NCBI GenBank assembly: GCA_903813345.2 | Contig: CAIIXF020000005.1 | Coordinates: 13,333,375 to 13,397,374 of the forward strand | DNA length: 64,000 nucleotides | Origin: Owenia fusiformis | Taxonomy: Eukaryota; Annelida; Polychaeta; Sabellida; Oweniidae | Reading direction: 5' to 3' | Shown: in pieces, positions 35,236 through 47,695 of the stretch | Numbering within the stretch: position 1 is the stretch's first letter | Layout: every line of letters starts with the position of its first letter | Made by a program: the position numbers and the translations under genes | Notes under the pieces: generated by a model | The model's database searches: none | Told to the model about the DNA's origin: nothing | The model's input: the letters and a program-made list of their open reading frames with translations, nothing else

Positions 35236-38200
35236 GAGTGCTTAGTAGGATTGGATGGTGGTAAACATGTGCAATGGAGTATAAGGAATCAATTCAATTG
35301 TGACTGTTTTGATGCAACAATAATATGTTTTCAAATGAGTGATAATACCTCTGTGAAGGTATTGATCCCAGTGACACATTTCACTCCATTATGTATTCTA
35401 TTCCTTTTCACTGGCATCATCTGTTTGTATGTTATTTGTATAATATTCAAAGTTTTGACTTTATACTTCTTTATACAAATATATAATCGCATTACATATT
35501 CTAGAGTATTATGAGTACAGTTATAATCTTGCTAAGCCCCTGTGCCCCATACTAACCCCCCCCCCCCCTTAAACACCTCCCATCAGCAAGAGAGAAATAG
35601 AAAGAGGGCCCAGAGATTTATTGCAAGACCAGTTCAGTTCCTTTTCTTAATCCTAAATTTTAGAACATAACATAACAGCCTCACAAATAAGTGATATGAA
35701 CTAATTAAGGAAGATGGAGAATGGGCTCTCCAAAAACACCACTTCATAATATAAATATATAACTTTTTTGAAAACAAACCTTGAGATTACACTATTTTAA
35801 CAGCCCACACTTCAAGATAACACTATTTTAGCATAAAACCACTAAGACAAGAAATCTTGATCAATACCAGAAGTGGTCTTATCTGGAAATACACAGTGAC
35901 TAGGACTTGTATAGAAACCCCAAAAAATGATCATATTCCAATGATCACTTATTATTACCCTGAGAGTGAGTGATTAACAAAAGAGGCTCCCTTAAGAGCA
36001 AACAAATGATTGAACAAGAAATTGAGAAGCTGACAACAGTATTTACCTTTTTAGTTACGATTAAAAGGTATATCACTATAGGGTATAGTCTTGTATCTAC
36101 CCTCTCCCCCTCCCCCTCCATCTACTCCACCTTGCATGTTAAATAAGGCAGGAAATATGTAACTGAGGGAATAGATACTTATTTCAACTTATATAGGTAT
36201 AAGCAGCCCTTTTAGCCTTAAAGTGCCATTTAAGGAAGACCTGGGCCACCCCCATTATACCTAGGTTGGGGATACAGGTCTAATTATTTTTCATAAATAG
36301 GTGTGTCATGTTTACTAGTGTCACATTTATTGGTGTGTAAGACAACAGGTCCAGGATGTTGATATTATAAATAAACAAGCCAATGAAAATAATCAAACCA
36401 TGTTCATATTTCCATTTTGGCAATCGAGACAAGAAAGGTGTGGGAGGGGGTGGGTCAGGTGATACAACTACAGTGCTATCATTTACTACACTAACATTGT
36501 TGTTGCCTTCTCAAGAACAGTTGACCATAATTAGATCTTAGTTTGTTAACACATTTAAAATGCACTTAAAGTTCTCTTTTCATCAAGTCAACCAACACAG
36601 CCAGATTTGATCATAATGAAAATTTAAATACCCTGTATTTCATTTCGATAATAATCTAGCTTTTGGATGTGTTTATCCAGCCAGATAATTTCACTTTTAT
36701 TGTTATCTGATAATATTAACTAAGAGCAGGTGATACTGGAAGCACATGACCTCATGGCAAACATGACCCTTCTAAAAGTATGTTTTGATACATTCAAGTT
36801 TTCCCATACTCGTTTACCAGTTTGATTCTCAATCCAAGATGAATTTTCCAAGTGGCATGATAATACAACACCCACAAGCCAGGGGCAGTCCTGGGAATCA
36901 AGAGGGGGTGGGGGGGGGTAAAGGTGAAAAAATTCCACCCCTTAAAAACGGTTGCCCCTCCACTATGTCGAGCGCAGCAAGTGGAATCTTTCCATTTATA
37001 ATTTTTGGTGAGCTTTCTTCATTAATATTTCACATGTGAAAAATGAAAAACCACACACACACTCTGTGTCCCGCCTTATCAAGAAACATATTGCATTTAG
37101 GTCTAACACCCAGTGCATTTATCCTTTCTCATGTCTACAATTACATTTTTTTAAAAGACATGCCCAACAGGAAATTTCAATCTAATAAAGTTATACTTCG
37201 TGTTTTCTTGTCTTCATATTTAACCAAATGAACAGATTTCACGACTTTACATGTAATTCAGTCTATAAAGAACATGTTTGCGTTAAAAGTTTCTCCTTAT
37301 TTCCTCTCTTTTCACTCTATTTTACATTTAAAAACATAACCGCTGTAATATTTTATTCAAGGGCTAACTGCCATATTGTGGTCTGTGTAGGAAGATAATG
37401 GAATGTCCACAGACAACAGAAATGCAACTGGCACCAATATAAAAAGAAAATAACCATTAGTAATGTGAATTCAGTTTTTTCAATCATCTGCACATTCTTT
37501 AGGTCGACTTCATACAAGAATTATAAATAAGGAGAGACAAAGGTCATCACAATTTATCTTATGCATATGAGGGATCTTCCTTCCATAGCTAATAAAAGTA
37601 GTCTAGCCCGTGTGAGGTGTACTAAAGTGGGGGCCTGGGGGTCACAGAGGATTGTAGCAAGACTAAATAGAAGCTGTAAAACCCCCAATTGATAATCCTG
37701 AATTCTGAATTCAGAAAATAGTCATATTTTTCAGTTAAAAAACACATCTTAGTGTTGTATAGCAAATAGTCATCATGATAAACCATGACATCTCATTTCT
37801 TGTCAGCCCTGAAATGTTTCAGGTGAAACAGAAAGATGCTATGAGTATCAGAATGGCAAATAGTGAATGCTAAACTTCTTACAATAGCCAACTGATTTGT
37901 AGTCCTGCATAAAAATCACCTTGTATCTATAAATTTTAGTTTAAATAAAGTATGCTGTTTCTAGCTCATATGCAAGACTAAATACATCGATGAGGCTATT
38001 GTGGACTCTACAGCCTCTTCTATCTGTTGAAGAGAAAAGCTCTAGGCTCTCACAAGAGTCAAGCCTATATCAAGAGGGATTCAGACCGAAATGAGACCCA
38101 TAGTATGAGAATATCAATAAAAAGTAAACATTTTTGGTATGTGAACTTGCTGAAAGGCAGTAAGAAAATTTGACACTTGTAAGTGACATCTTCTAAGTTT

Positions 38201-40519
38201 CCCTGGAAAAACAGATCAAGTTACAGGTGAAAAAATATTGTTACAGATTAACTGCAAAACAGGCTTGTAAATTAAACTACTTTGTCCTAGCTCCAAAATT
38301 GCCTCTATTCTCAATTTTGTAACCTCATGAATGAATGATTTACTGCTGGATACAATCCATCTAGTTCCTGAGTTCTTCAATAGTGTTGCTCCTGCTCATA
38401 TAATATATATATAGATAATTAGTTAAGCTTTTTCATTTTTATCTGTTTAAGCTGTATACTTTGCCCAAATGTGGGATACAAGAATAATAAAGCTCATAAT
38501 AATAATAATATATAAGTGTTTACCTGGTCAAATGAGCTTCATACTATGCTTCCCGTATAATCCAATAATATTATGATTTTTTGTTATATCTTTATCTCCA
38601 TCAAAATTGCACATCTCTTATATTTTATCAGTTGTATTAAGAACTGCTCGGAGAGCTTACCTACTCATATACCATTATTTTCCTTCAGTCAGTGATCAAA
38701 ATGTATCAAGAGACAACCTGGAGTGCCTGGCTTTGTGTAAAGGAATATAATTCTCTATATGCTGGCTTCATGAGTATGAGCCCCAAAGGACAAAGTGAAA
38801 TATGAATTAATTTGACACATTATGGGAAAATTCTGAACCCGCAAGGAACGGTTATATAATGGCTATATAATAGGTGCCTAAAAGCCCAGGGAAAAGTGGT
38901 CCAGCCAAAATATCAATTAAAAATGTGTTTTGGAAATAATTCAAAATGTCATAGCTTAACATGACCCTGAGATATGATCAGTTTCGTGAAATAATAACTT
39001 TATTTATCATGATTTAAGAAATAATAAACATTTTTTAAATGTCACGGGTAAATATCAAGATTCTAAGTACATGTATGAGGAATCTAGGTCACGCTGAACT
39101 AGGTACGATGACATTGAAGATTGGCTGCATGATACGAAGTGTCGGAGTATCTCCATGGCACCAGGGGGATCTACACAGTATCAGGGGGTATTAAGCTCAG
39201 TAAAGAGAATAAAAATTCATTTGTTCTCAAAGCATGGATCCAGATAGGGACTGGGAATTGTTACTCAATAGAACAGACTCAATTAAACTGAATTTCTCAT
39301 TCAAGGGGTCAATTTCTCCCACAGGAGATAATGTCTCCTCCAGGAGTCTATGTTAAAAGCGCATATATCTACTAATGGTATATAAACTGAAGTATATTTC
39401 TTTTGATCATCTATCAGTGCAACTATAAGAACATTGGATTCATGTGACAGCAGAAATTTTAATTTGAGAAAAAATGTCTACGATGATTAATTAATGAGGT
39501 ACGAGACTATCCAGTCAGACTAACCTAGATAAACTGTGAATCTATCACGCAATATTTGATTAACAAGACGTATTACGGCAAATTATATTGCGCTTCTTTG
39601 GAGTAGAATTGTATCATTACTGTTCCATTTATGCCTCTTATGTCATTGTTTAAATACCCCACAAAACTTTGGGTATTAAAACGTTAAACGCAATCAATTC
39701 AGGTCTCTGTCAAGTCATAAAATGACACAATACGAGACAATTCCAATTAATTCTAATCATCAATTGCTGACATGCATAATTAGTGAATAATTCTAAATGG
39801 GATTTATTTCAAAGATAATCCTACCCTCGCTGTATACTATTCGACTTAATCCAGTCAAAAATAATCAATTACAGTATTATCACACTGTATTTCATAATAT
39901 GAATAAACTGGATTACTGGCGCCAAATGTTCAAATATTTAGCTTTTTATCAAACATATCGCTAAACAAAAAGATGTGGCTTGATGTAATAAGGGCTTTAT
40001 CATGTAGAAACTGGGAAATCACCCCTGAACTTCAGTCTGCGCTAATTTGATTGATTGTAAAATATCGTGACGTCGGTTATACAATACAGTTGTTATTACA
40101 ATATTCCCCATGTAAGAGACTACAACCAAATTTTTACTACTATTATGTCTCAACCGTGTTCGCTGATCTTTTTATAATCATAACAATCTCTAATATGAAT
40201 ATCAGAAATATCAGAATATCAATATCAAATATCAGAATATCAGTTTGTATTCTTTACGGTTTATATCAAAAATGGTTGCATTTGGAATCATAATCCAGGA
40301 TCACAATAGTTAAGTTCAAGATCTCATGATATAGTGAGCTTTCTCGATGGTAACACGGCTATAGCAAGCTCGGTGGTATTTTCAGCTCATTCTGGATCCT
40401 CAATGCTTACGATATGTTGAGGTTTGGCTAGTGCATGTGTACTTAAGTTTTGATTGTAGTAAATACCCTAATGGGAAAGAGGACTTGCATAGATGGCATA
40501 GCACTACTGGCTTTCTCTT
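35236..40519. other. Long AT-rich non-coding stretch with scattered MITE traces
   Basis: No gene is recognised in 5.3 kb. About 35528-35630 and 37610-37665 have CTTGC/GCAAGAC-type ends of the 6423-6497 family. A 12-C run is at 35556-35567. About 36880-36965 (GGGGCAGTCCTGG, then GTTGCCCCTCC) may be a MITE. AAT trinucleotides occur near 38496, and ATATCAGA short repeats at 40190-40245. Confidence 0.4.
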
Positions 40520-40790
40520 CAATCTCTTCATGTCAAACTTTTTTACAAGTGGGCCCAGTAAAAAAAAAATTTAAGGCCTGAAAAAGTGGGCCTTTTTGGT
40601 CATAAATAGGCCTTCTAAGGCCTTTTTTAATTTAAGGCCAAATTTTGAAGAAAATGGCCACAAATTTTGGGCTAACTTTTTGGTTTTAGGGGCCCCAAAT
40701 TTTTTTCCGCGCAAGTGCGGCCGTTTTTTTTTTCAGACCAGAAATTTGCCCCCCCCCCTTGTTGGTTTCCAGATCCATCCCTGGAACATA
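40520..40790 (+). mobile_element. MITE rich in AAGGCC motifs, copy 1
   Basis: It spans GTGGGCCCAGT to CCAGATCCATCCCTGGA, with GGCCTTNNAATTTAAGGCC-like inverted words inside and ten C at 40749-40758 before TTGTTGGTTTCCAG. The same series of words appears reversed at 55880-56186. Confidence 0.65.
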
Positions 40791-41591
40791 TAAATTATAT
40801 AGGAGTAATCATAGAACAGAGACAATAGATAGGAGCAGACCACAATAGGTTAACCTTTTCAATATGTTGATCAAGTTTGTTCATCAATACCTCCCAGAAC
40901 TCTGTACTGTACAGCAGACAGTTTTATTTCTTTTTTAATTTTCACCATTCATTTATTATACTGGCACATGCTGTGATATCATATAGTCTTAGCAACCTCT
41001 ACCTTTTTATCATTTAACATTCAACAGTGATTTGAACATGTTATCAATATTTGCAACATCATCTGACCTTACTTCTATATATGAATATCTAATCACCTGA
41101 CTAAATCTGAACAAAATCATTTTATTTTTTATTTTATTTTTTTTGAAAATCAAATCATATATGAATATCCAATCACCTGGCTAATCTGAACACTCTTAAT
41201 ATGAACACTTTCGCCCAGTCTGAATTTGTTATCTCCTCTAAACTCATTATTGCGGAAATATGAACACCATTTGCCCGATCCAGTGACATTCACAGATTCT
41301 AATATACATCTAAACCTAATCAAAAATAAACATTTTTGTCACAAGGACATCTAAAATGAGAAGTGTTTACTTGATAGATCTTCAAACACATATGAGCCAC
41401 TGGCCACAGGAAAAGGGGTCTTATCACAGATTTTCCCAATAATTTGATTTTTTGTTCATCTTAAAAAAGCACAAAGAAACCTTTCAAATGACCCATGGCT
41501 CATGTCTTAAACAAATTTTCCTTGCACATATAGACCCAAAAGATTGATTTGAGTTTAGCACATTTTCTATTTAATCTTGGGCACATTTTTG
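40791..41591. other. Non-coding stretch with pogo-like MITE remnants
   Basis: About 41080-41300 repeats ATATGAATATCNAATCACCTG and has CTAATCTGAACACTC, words of the CAGTAAAACCTGT MITEs. No gene is seen. Confidence 0.4.
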
Positions 41592-41600
41592 GCTCTGTAG

Positions 41601-41971
41601 TACCCTTTGCATTCGTTTGACTTCACTTCTTAAAAGAGAGCTTCGTCTTCACTCTTTCAAACTAAAATAAACCTGTGAACTCACCGCGCCAATCAGTATT
41701 CGTCGGCCAAAATTGATCGACGCTCTATATATGGTCATTCCTTCTGACGTCATCGTTGAGCCCGGAATTGACCAATGACATGCGCATATTTAATAAGAAC
41801 GCATTTGGCGTGTGTTTCTTAAAGCTCGTTGATTGGTGGAAGAAAGATCAGCGCGTAGGTCTAAAGTTATTTATTACACAAACTGTCACCGGTACCTGTC
41901 GTGGGGGCGGGGCTACTAAACTGTAATATGGTCTCTAGACTGTAGTTTAACTAGACTCTGCACGCAGGGTA
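41601..41971. mobile_element. Mutator-like MITE, long copy, exact 9-bp target duplication, promoter-like core
   Basis: It starts TACCCTTTGCATTCG, ends TGCACGCAGGGTA and is flanked by GCTCTGTAG on both sides (41592-41600 and 41972-41980). Its ends match 7001-7181, but it carries about 199 extra bases (about 41681-41879). The extra segment is CpG-richer and contains GCCAATCAG (41688), TATATA (41726), TGACGTCA (41745-41752), CCAAT (41772) and ATTGG (41832-41836). The short copy is probably a deletion derivative, or the core was acquired; both are inference. Confidence 0.9.
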
Positions 41972-41980
41972 GCTCTGTAG

Positions 41981-42639
41981 CACAATTCAAATTTTTGTGA
42001 TAAGGCAGGTTTTCCTATGTTGAGGTTCATATACTGACTATATAGTCTTGCCAAGTCCTTGTGGCTTCCTCCCTTCCCTCCCAAACACCACACCAAATGA
42101 GAGAAGTAGATGGGGGGGGGAGTCAGCTTAACGCAAGACTAGTGATTTTGCTATTTTCATTTTTACTCTTGTGTCAAGTTTCTCTCTTTTGATACACCAT
42201 CATGAAAAACATGACACCTCATTTCTTATCAGAATTGAGATGATGTTTCTGTTTCTTATGAAACAGGAAGATGTCAGGAGTATCAAAATGTACACCCACC
42301 TAAATTTCTTAAGTAAGAAGCCCCTCTTCATGATTTAGTGACAAACATCCCTCACTTGTCAATATGATAACAAATATTAATCAATCACTAAATATTAATC
42401 CACGAAGAACAAATAACATCATAATTAACTAAAGCTACAATAATGGCTGAAATGCAATTTGATAACACAACATAATAACAAAACATTAAACTCTCATAAA
42501 AAAATGTGATGACGATTAGTATTCTATTAGCATAATGAGAGGTTAATTGGACCACAATCACAGGTGAAAAGCCACAACTCATTTATATACCTATCACTGC
42601 AACAAGTTGGAAAAACAACACGTGTTACAGATTTAATAC
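41981..42639. other. Non-coding stretch
   Basis: About 42035-42145 (TAGTCTTGCCAAG to CGCAAGACTAGTG) is an AGTCTTG-type MITE. Otherwise nothing is recognised. Confidence 0.4.
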
Positions 42640-42640
42640 A

Positions 42641-43480
42641 TACAGGGTGACACAGAAAAATCCGAAGAAAAATCCGATAATATTCTACCATGAAATACTC
42701 TTACGAGATTTTTACTTATTTCAGCCATGTTGCATTTCCAAAATTTGACAAATTTAAAATCTACAAATGCGGTGATTGTTGGCTTGTGTTCCCCCTGGCT
42801 GAGTCATTGAAATAGATGAAATGACAAACCCATTGAAACAGACAAACTGATTGAAAATGAAGCTCTCTTTTAAGAAGCTAAGTCGAACAAATGCAAAGGG
42901 TTCTTCTAACCTAGATGCATCTTCATTGAACCAATGTTTTCACCTCAAGAGGTAATTGTTCGAATATTTATCAAACTGTATCAACTTTTTAGTCGTAAAT
43001 TATTGAATTAGGATTATTACACTGAAAGTACATCTATAATTGAGAAAAATAACACTAATTCAAACCTACAATTAGATTACTATACTGTTTATCCTTGGCT
43101 CTGAGATAATGTTGTTAAACATCATCAGTGGTAGATTTAGGATTTGAGTAAGTTTTACTAGAGTAAAGGTCTAACTCGATAAAAGGCTGGTGCTGGCTAG
43201 AATTGTCTATGGTTCTAGCCAGGATAAAGATATCAGTTCTTCAACTCGACAATAGGAAGAACTGCTCTACCTTTGTGACTAATATGTCATGATATGACAT
43301 CTAAAGAGTCAATAAAAGATATATTTACACACTTATTGAAGACCATAAGCTTCAGTAACTACCACTTGGAATAGTTCTATGGGTGAAAATCCTGACTTTG
43401 GTCCCTAAGTCCATAGCATCAAAGGTAATCTCATTAGTCCAAGTGATCACCAAAATAATGAATTTTTGTCCCACCCTGTA
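42641..43480. mobile_element. Composite MITE-like block with ACAGGGTG ends
   Basis: TACAGGGTGACACAGAAAAA at 42641 and TTTTTGTCCCACCCTGTA ending at 43480 are imperfect inverted ends at TA sites, like Tc1/mariner elements. Inside lie a reverse fragment of the Mutator-like MITE end (about 42862-42905) and a LINE 3' tail (43274-43325), so this is either a nested element or a chance pairing of termini. Confidence 0.5.
43274..43325 (+). mobile_element. LINE 3'-tail fragment
   Basis: GTGACTAATATGTCATGATATGACATCTAAAGAGTCAATAAAAGATATAT here is nearly identical to the tail of the LINE at 47025-47075 (given in pieces: GACTAATATGTCA, TGACATCTAAAGAGTC, AATAAAAGATATAT). The inverted words ATGTCAT and ATGACAT can form a small 3' stem-loop. 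Confidence 0.75.
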
Positions 43481-45112
43481 CATCTCTAAATAGTGAATTT
43501 CTCTACTGAGCATAAGATTATTATCTATTTCATTCCGTTCTTTCTGTTTAGCAAGGGTCCATTTGAATATCCGAGTAGGCATACTATAGACCGCAATCAT
43601 CTGCAAATCAAGGTAACATGTCATAGAACTAGAGTGGTTCAACACTTTGAAATCCATTACCTCTGAGGGTAATATAAATCAAATAAGCTATTGTAGAAGC
43701 TGATCAAAATAAACTCAAAGCTGTATTACAGCACAACTTTTTGAACAACCCTTGTAGACAAACAAAACAAAGAAAAGAACAAGTATTTGATGCACGGATA
43801 CAAAATCTAATCAAACGGTTATAAAATTTCAATTAGCATTCGGATCACCACGGTACCCAAGCAAAGATCACTGTCATTAATCAAATTGATCATGGCACAT
43901 CTCAAAACATAAATAATCTTGTTTGATCATGATTCTTTTTGATTTGTAATAATACTGTAATCATTGCTGGGTCTTAACAATTAATCAATGGTTGGTAGTC
44001 TTCAAAGAAAATAAGGGATAAATGTATAGACATTCACGGGTGTTCAACTTGTAATAATGGCTTTGTTGCATGATAAATAAGTCAGAAATTAACATAGAGA
44101 ATCCGACACAGCAACAGATTGTAGCGTATAGTGTAATAATCTACTCTTGTGCGTCTAAAAATTCCAAGTTGACCAATAAGCGGTTTTCCTGGAAGATTTG
44201 TGCGGCACCTGCCTGCCTTTCCAAAGACCCATCAGTACAAGAAATGACAATATAGCACTTTTTCAAAGTCTGACAAGAAGAAAATCATATACACATAAAT
44301 GTACTTGTTCCTGGTTGCAAACAGCAATCATGAAAACAGAACTATGTCTCAGGTATAATATTGTAAGTTTTACCATGATATATACACCCTTGCACTAACT
44401 ATGGATGAAGCTCATTTTTAAAGAATTAAAATCAACTATTGATGAAGGATTTAGAGGATGATATTTACATTGAACTGATTAGTTATAAAATACACATGTA
44501 ACCATATCTTTGCGTGCTTGATCTCAAGATTAATTCCTTTTTGTTCTTAGTAAACAGGAAGAAGGACGAAGAAAGAATTGAAGTTGATAATGTCGAGGCC
44601 TGCGATCAATCTCATTATGACATCACCATGCGTGATGATGACTCAAAAGAACTGACGTTTCTCTCATGTTCCGTACATGTACTTGCACAAAGGCCAATTG
44701 CCAAATTAGATTTTGCCATGTTTCCTTGGCGCCGATAGACTGTTTTCTTCTACTTTTTAAGCCAAGGTTTTTCATCAATGACAATTTGTGTGTAAAAACA
44801 TGATTCAAATGAGGTAATACCTGATATAAAGAACAGACTGACTTTAAAAAACCATGTTAAACGCTGTTATCAGAAACTGAATTCAAGTATTTCAATTAAA
44901 AGTTGATATATTTACTAATGTGTAGACATTAAGTCTAATAAAGAAGGCGTTGGTACACATTATAAAGTTGTAATTTTCATTTGTCAGAAAAACACATTCC
45001 ATTGATAAATTACAATCTTAAATGTATCCCTCTATTCCTGCCTAAATAAAACGATAATAAAACAAAACTTTAAGGCTAAGGTTGTTTCACACTGGGAAAT
45101 GTCCAATCTAAA
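43481..45112. other. Non-coding stretch
   Basis: No gene is recognised. A short frame at 44514-44738 has no known domain. Confidence 0.4.
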
Positions 45113-45294
45113 TACAGTAAAACCTGTGTATATTGAATTTTTTGCCAAGAAAAAACATTCAATGTTGGCAGGTGTTCACTACGGAGAGGGTAATCTATAC
45201 AGAAGTCAGTAGAGTATGAGCGGAGCAAGGGACTGTCTACTCAAGACAGATATTCAATAGACAGAGGTGTTCACTATAAACAAATTCTACTGTC
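45113..45294. mobile_element. MITE with CAGTAAAACCTGT end
   Basis: It starts TACAGTAAAACCTGTGTA; the right end ACAAATTCTACTGT is a partial inverse. GGTGTTCACTA occurs twice inside (about 45171 and 45266). Non-coding, pogo-like by its termini. Confidence 0.6.
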
Positions 45295-46560
45295 TTTTGA
45301 TTATAATATATATATTCTACCATAATGTGTTATTATCTACATTTTGTGATTTCATCATTGAAAGGTGATTTTCAAAATTACCTAAAATTCTCATCATGCC
45401 GATATACCTGATGGGGCATGCACTGACTGGTCTAGAACCACCATGATGCCAAGTACCTTATTTGGAACCTGGGGTTTGAAAATAAAATCGAGTAAAATCT
45501 GGCTAATTAACAGTGACTTTTCACAAGGTGGTTTGCCTCCTGACACCTTGCACTAAGAAACTTAAACAATGTTTATAAATCTGAATAATTATCAAGAATT
45601 TAAAAGTGCATTATTGTGGTTGTTTACCTTAAACCTCATCTTTGTATATAAAAACTTGTCCGAAATAATTATGTTTAATTGAAATATTATAATATAATAT
45701 GATTCTATGTTTATATCATATTTATTTAAAAAATGTAGCACTAACAAAAGAGTAAGGGTCATCATAACAGAAACAAGGTATTAACCACCTGCCATTTGTT
45801 ACATATGCCTTACTGCCTAATACCAAACACCAAATGCCAAACACCATCCACAAAAAAGTTGGAGAATTGATGTCAATGACAATTAAAGTCACCACTGTGG
45901 TGACAAAATAATATCTTGATTTTTATCTCTGAGAAAGCAATCAAAGAACCTGCTAATATTCCTCTGAGTTTATATGAAGCCATCTTCCTGAAATGTCATT
46001 TCAAACTTTCACAAAGGCTAAGATTTATCTTTGTACTTATCTTCAGGACGTGCTAACATGTTGGACGATCAAGGCACATTATTAAGGCTTCATTAGTCAC
46101 GCAACCAGGAGCTCTTGCTATCAGGTGAAACCGCACATTAACGCAATTCAAGATCAACTTTCAAATCTCGCTAGCAATCAGAGCAACAGGTACTAATGTG
46201 GTTTTGAACAGTTTACGCTACTTCCATATATTAAATGTTCTCTTGATTCTCATCACAGGTTTTACTGACTTCACTTGAAAAGTAGCAATCAGTTAGATCC
46301 AATGCTTTTCATTATGGATTTTTCAACAGATAGGGGGCCCTACATATATAATATAGAATTATTCCATTAGTACTGCGGATCTTTATCTTTTTGCTTCGAC
46401 AACCAAGCAAATCCACCCAAGCAAATTTTTCCGCCACTTTTTGTCAGTTGTCACTGATGGTACATGGTGCAAGACAACTACAATTCTCAACCAAAAAAAC
46501 ACCGTGCTAGCTATAACGGTTCATATTCCACATTTTTATTGATAATATTTAAGCCTTCAA
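45295..46560. other. Non-coding stretch
   Basis: No gene is seen. GTCACCACTGTGGTGAC near 45890 is a 17-base palindrome related to the one at 26291. Confidence 0.4.
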
Positions 46561-47079
46561 AACAAAAATCACAGGCAATCAATTTCACAACTGAGATTAA
46601 GTTCACATAAATTACAAATAGAACTGGGTAGACATGTAAAACCACGGCCAAAACCTGAATATGAAAGATTATGTAACTTTTGTGGGGAAATAGAAAATGA
46701 GGTTCATTTCATGATTAAATGCCATTTACATAGAGAAAATAGAAAAATATTGTTTGACAACATCACTAGCAAAATTAATGTTGATCAACATGATCCTGAA
46801 AATACATTCATTATGTTAATATCTTCAAAAGATAAATATGTGCAAAAGCAAGTTGGAAGTTTTATTACAAAATCATTCAAAAACTTAAACTTGCCTGGAG
46901 ATTAACATTTTGGATGCATCACACCTAAAGTATATTATAACATATATGTAAATAACAAGTTTTTTGTATAAATTGTATATATTAGTGTAGTGTAGTGTAG
47001 TTTTGTGAAATTTCATTTTGTAATGACTAATATGTCAGGTCATGACATCTAAAGAGTCAATAAAAGATATATATATAGG
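46561..47079 (+). mobile_element. 3' end of a non-LTR retrotransposon (LINE)
   Basis: An open frame from about 46561 to 46905 gives SQLRLSSHKLQIELGRHVK, then ERLCNFCGEIENEVHFMIKC, the Cys-Cys-His-Cys tail found after the reverse transcriptase in many invertebrate LINEs of the CR1/Jockey type. It ends with a stop after LNLPGD. The 3' UTR follows with GTGTAGTGTAGTGTAG and a terminal ATGTCAGGTCATGACAT hairpin, AATAAA and an AT-repeat tail ending near 47079. Upstream of 46561 the frame is closed, so this is a 5'-truncated insertion, the usual LINE fate. The clade is uncertain. Confidence 0.8.
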
Positions 47080-47434
47080 GATCCCATGATAGAACAGATG
47101 ATCTTTAATAAATGGAAATGTACAATTACAGTCAATATGCAACAGGTTAGCCTGACTTATTCAAGATCAATAAAGCTAACCCCTATAAATGATCCCTGAT
47201 CTTAGAAGTTGGCTCCGAGGTAAATTGTTTAATCAATTTTTATCTTCACTTGATTTTATAAGAGTAGGATCACCTTGACATTTACGCTTGAATCTGGTTC
47301 ACCGTTTCAAGTGCTTGTTTCCACAATTCCCTTATTTAATTACTAAATGTATTTGTTTAAGAAGCTGAGTTATTTCAACAAAATAAGGGTTGATATATAC
47401 AAATGTTTGATAAAGGACTGACTAACTGAAGGTA

Positions 47435-47695
47435 TTACAACTGAGATGGAGGGTGAGAGGGGCATGAACGAGGAAAATGAAGGGAAAGAAAGGAGATGAG
47501 GGAGGGAAAAAAGGAGATGAAAGGGGGAAGAAAGGAAGATGAGAGGGGCAAAAAAGAGAAGTGAGAGGGACTAGAAAGAGAAGTGAGAGGGGCTAGAAAA
47601 AGGAGGATGAGAGGGGTGAAAAAGAGGAAAGTTAGAGGAGCATGAAAGAGAGAGCTGAGAGAGGGATGAGAGTGGGATGAAAGTAGGAGTGTCAA
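47435..47695 (+). repeat. Purine-strand minisatellite (GAGAGGGG/AAAGAGGA)
   Basis: About 260 bases are nearly all A and G, with recurring GATGAGAGGGGNNAAAAA and AAGAGAAGTGAGAGGG phrases. Such polypurine tracts can form triplex DNA. Frames on the opposite strand encode only a low-complexity S/L/P/F peptide and are not genes. Confidence 0.8.

Noticed and set aside
43352-43657. A 101-codon minus-strand frame including YRVGQKF
   Set aside because: That peptide is the translation of the ACAGGGTGGGACAAAAA transposon terminus; no further domain.
47435-47695. An 86-codon minus-strand frame rich in S, L, P and F
   Set aside because: It is the pyrimidine strand of a purine minisatellite, hence low complexity.
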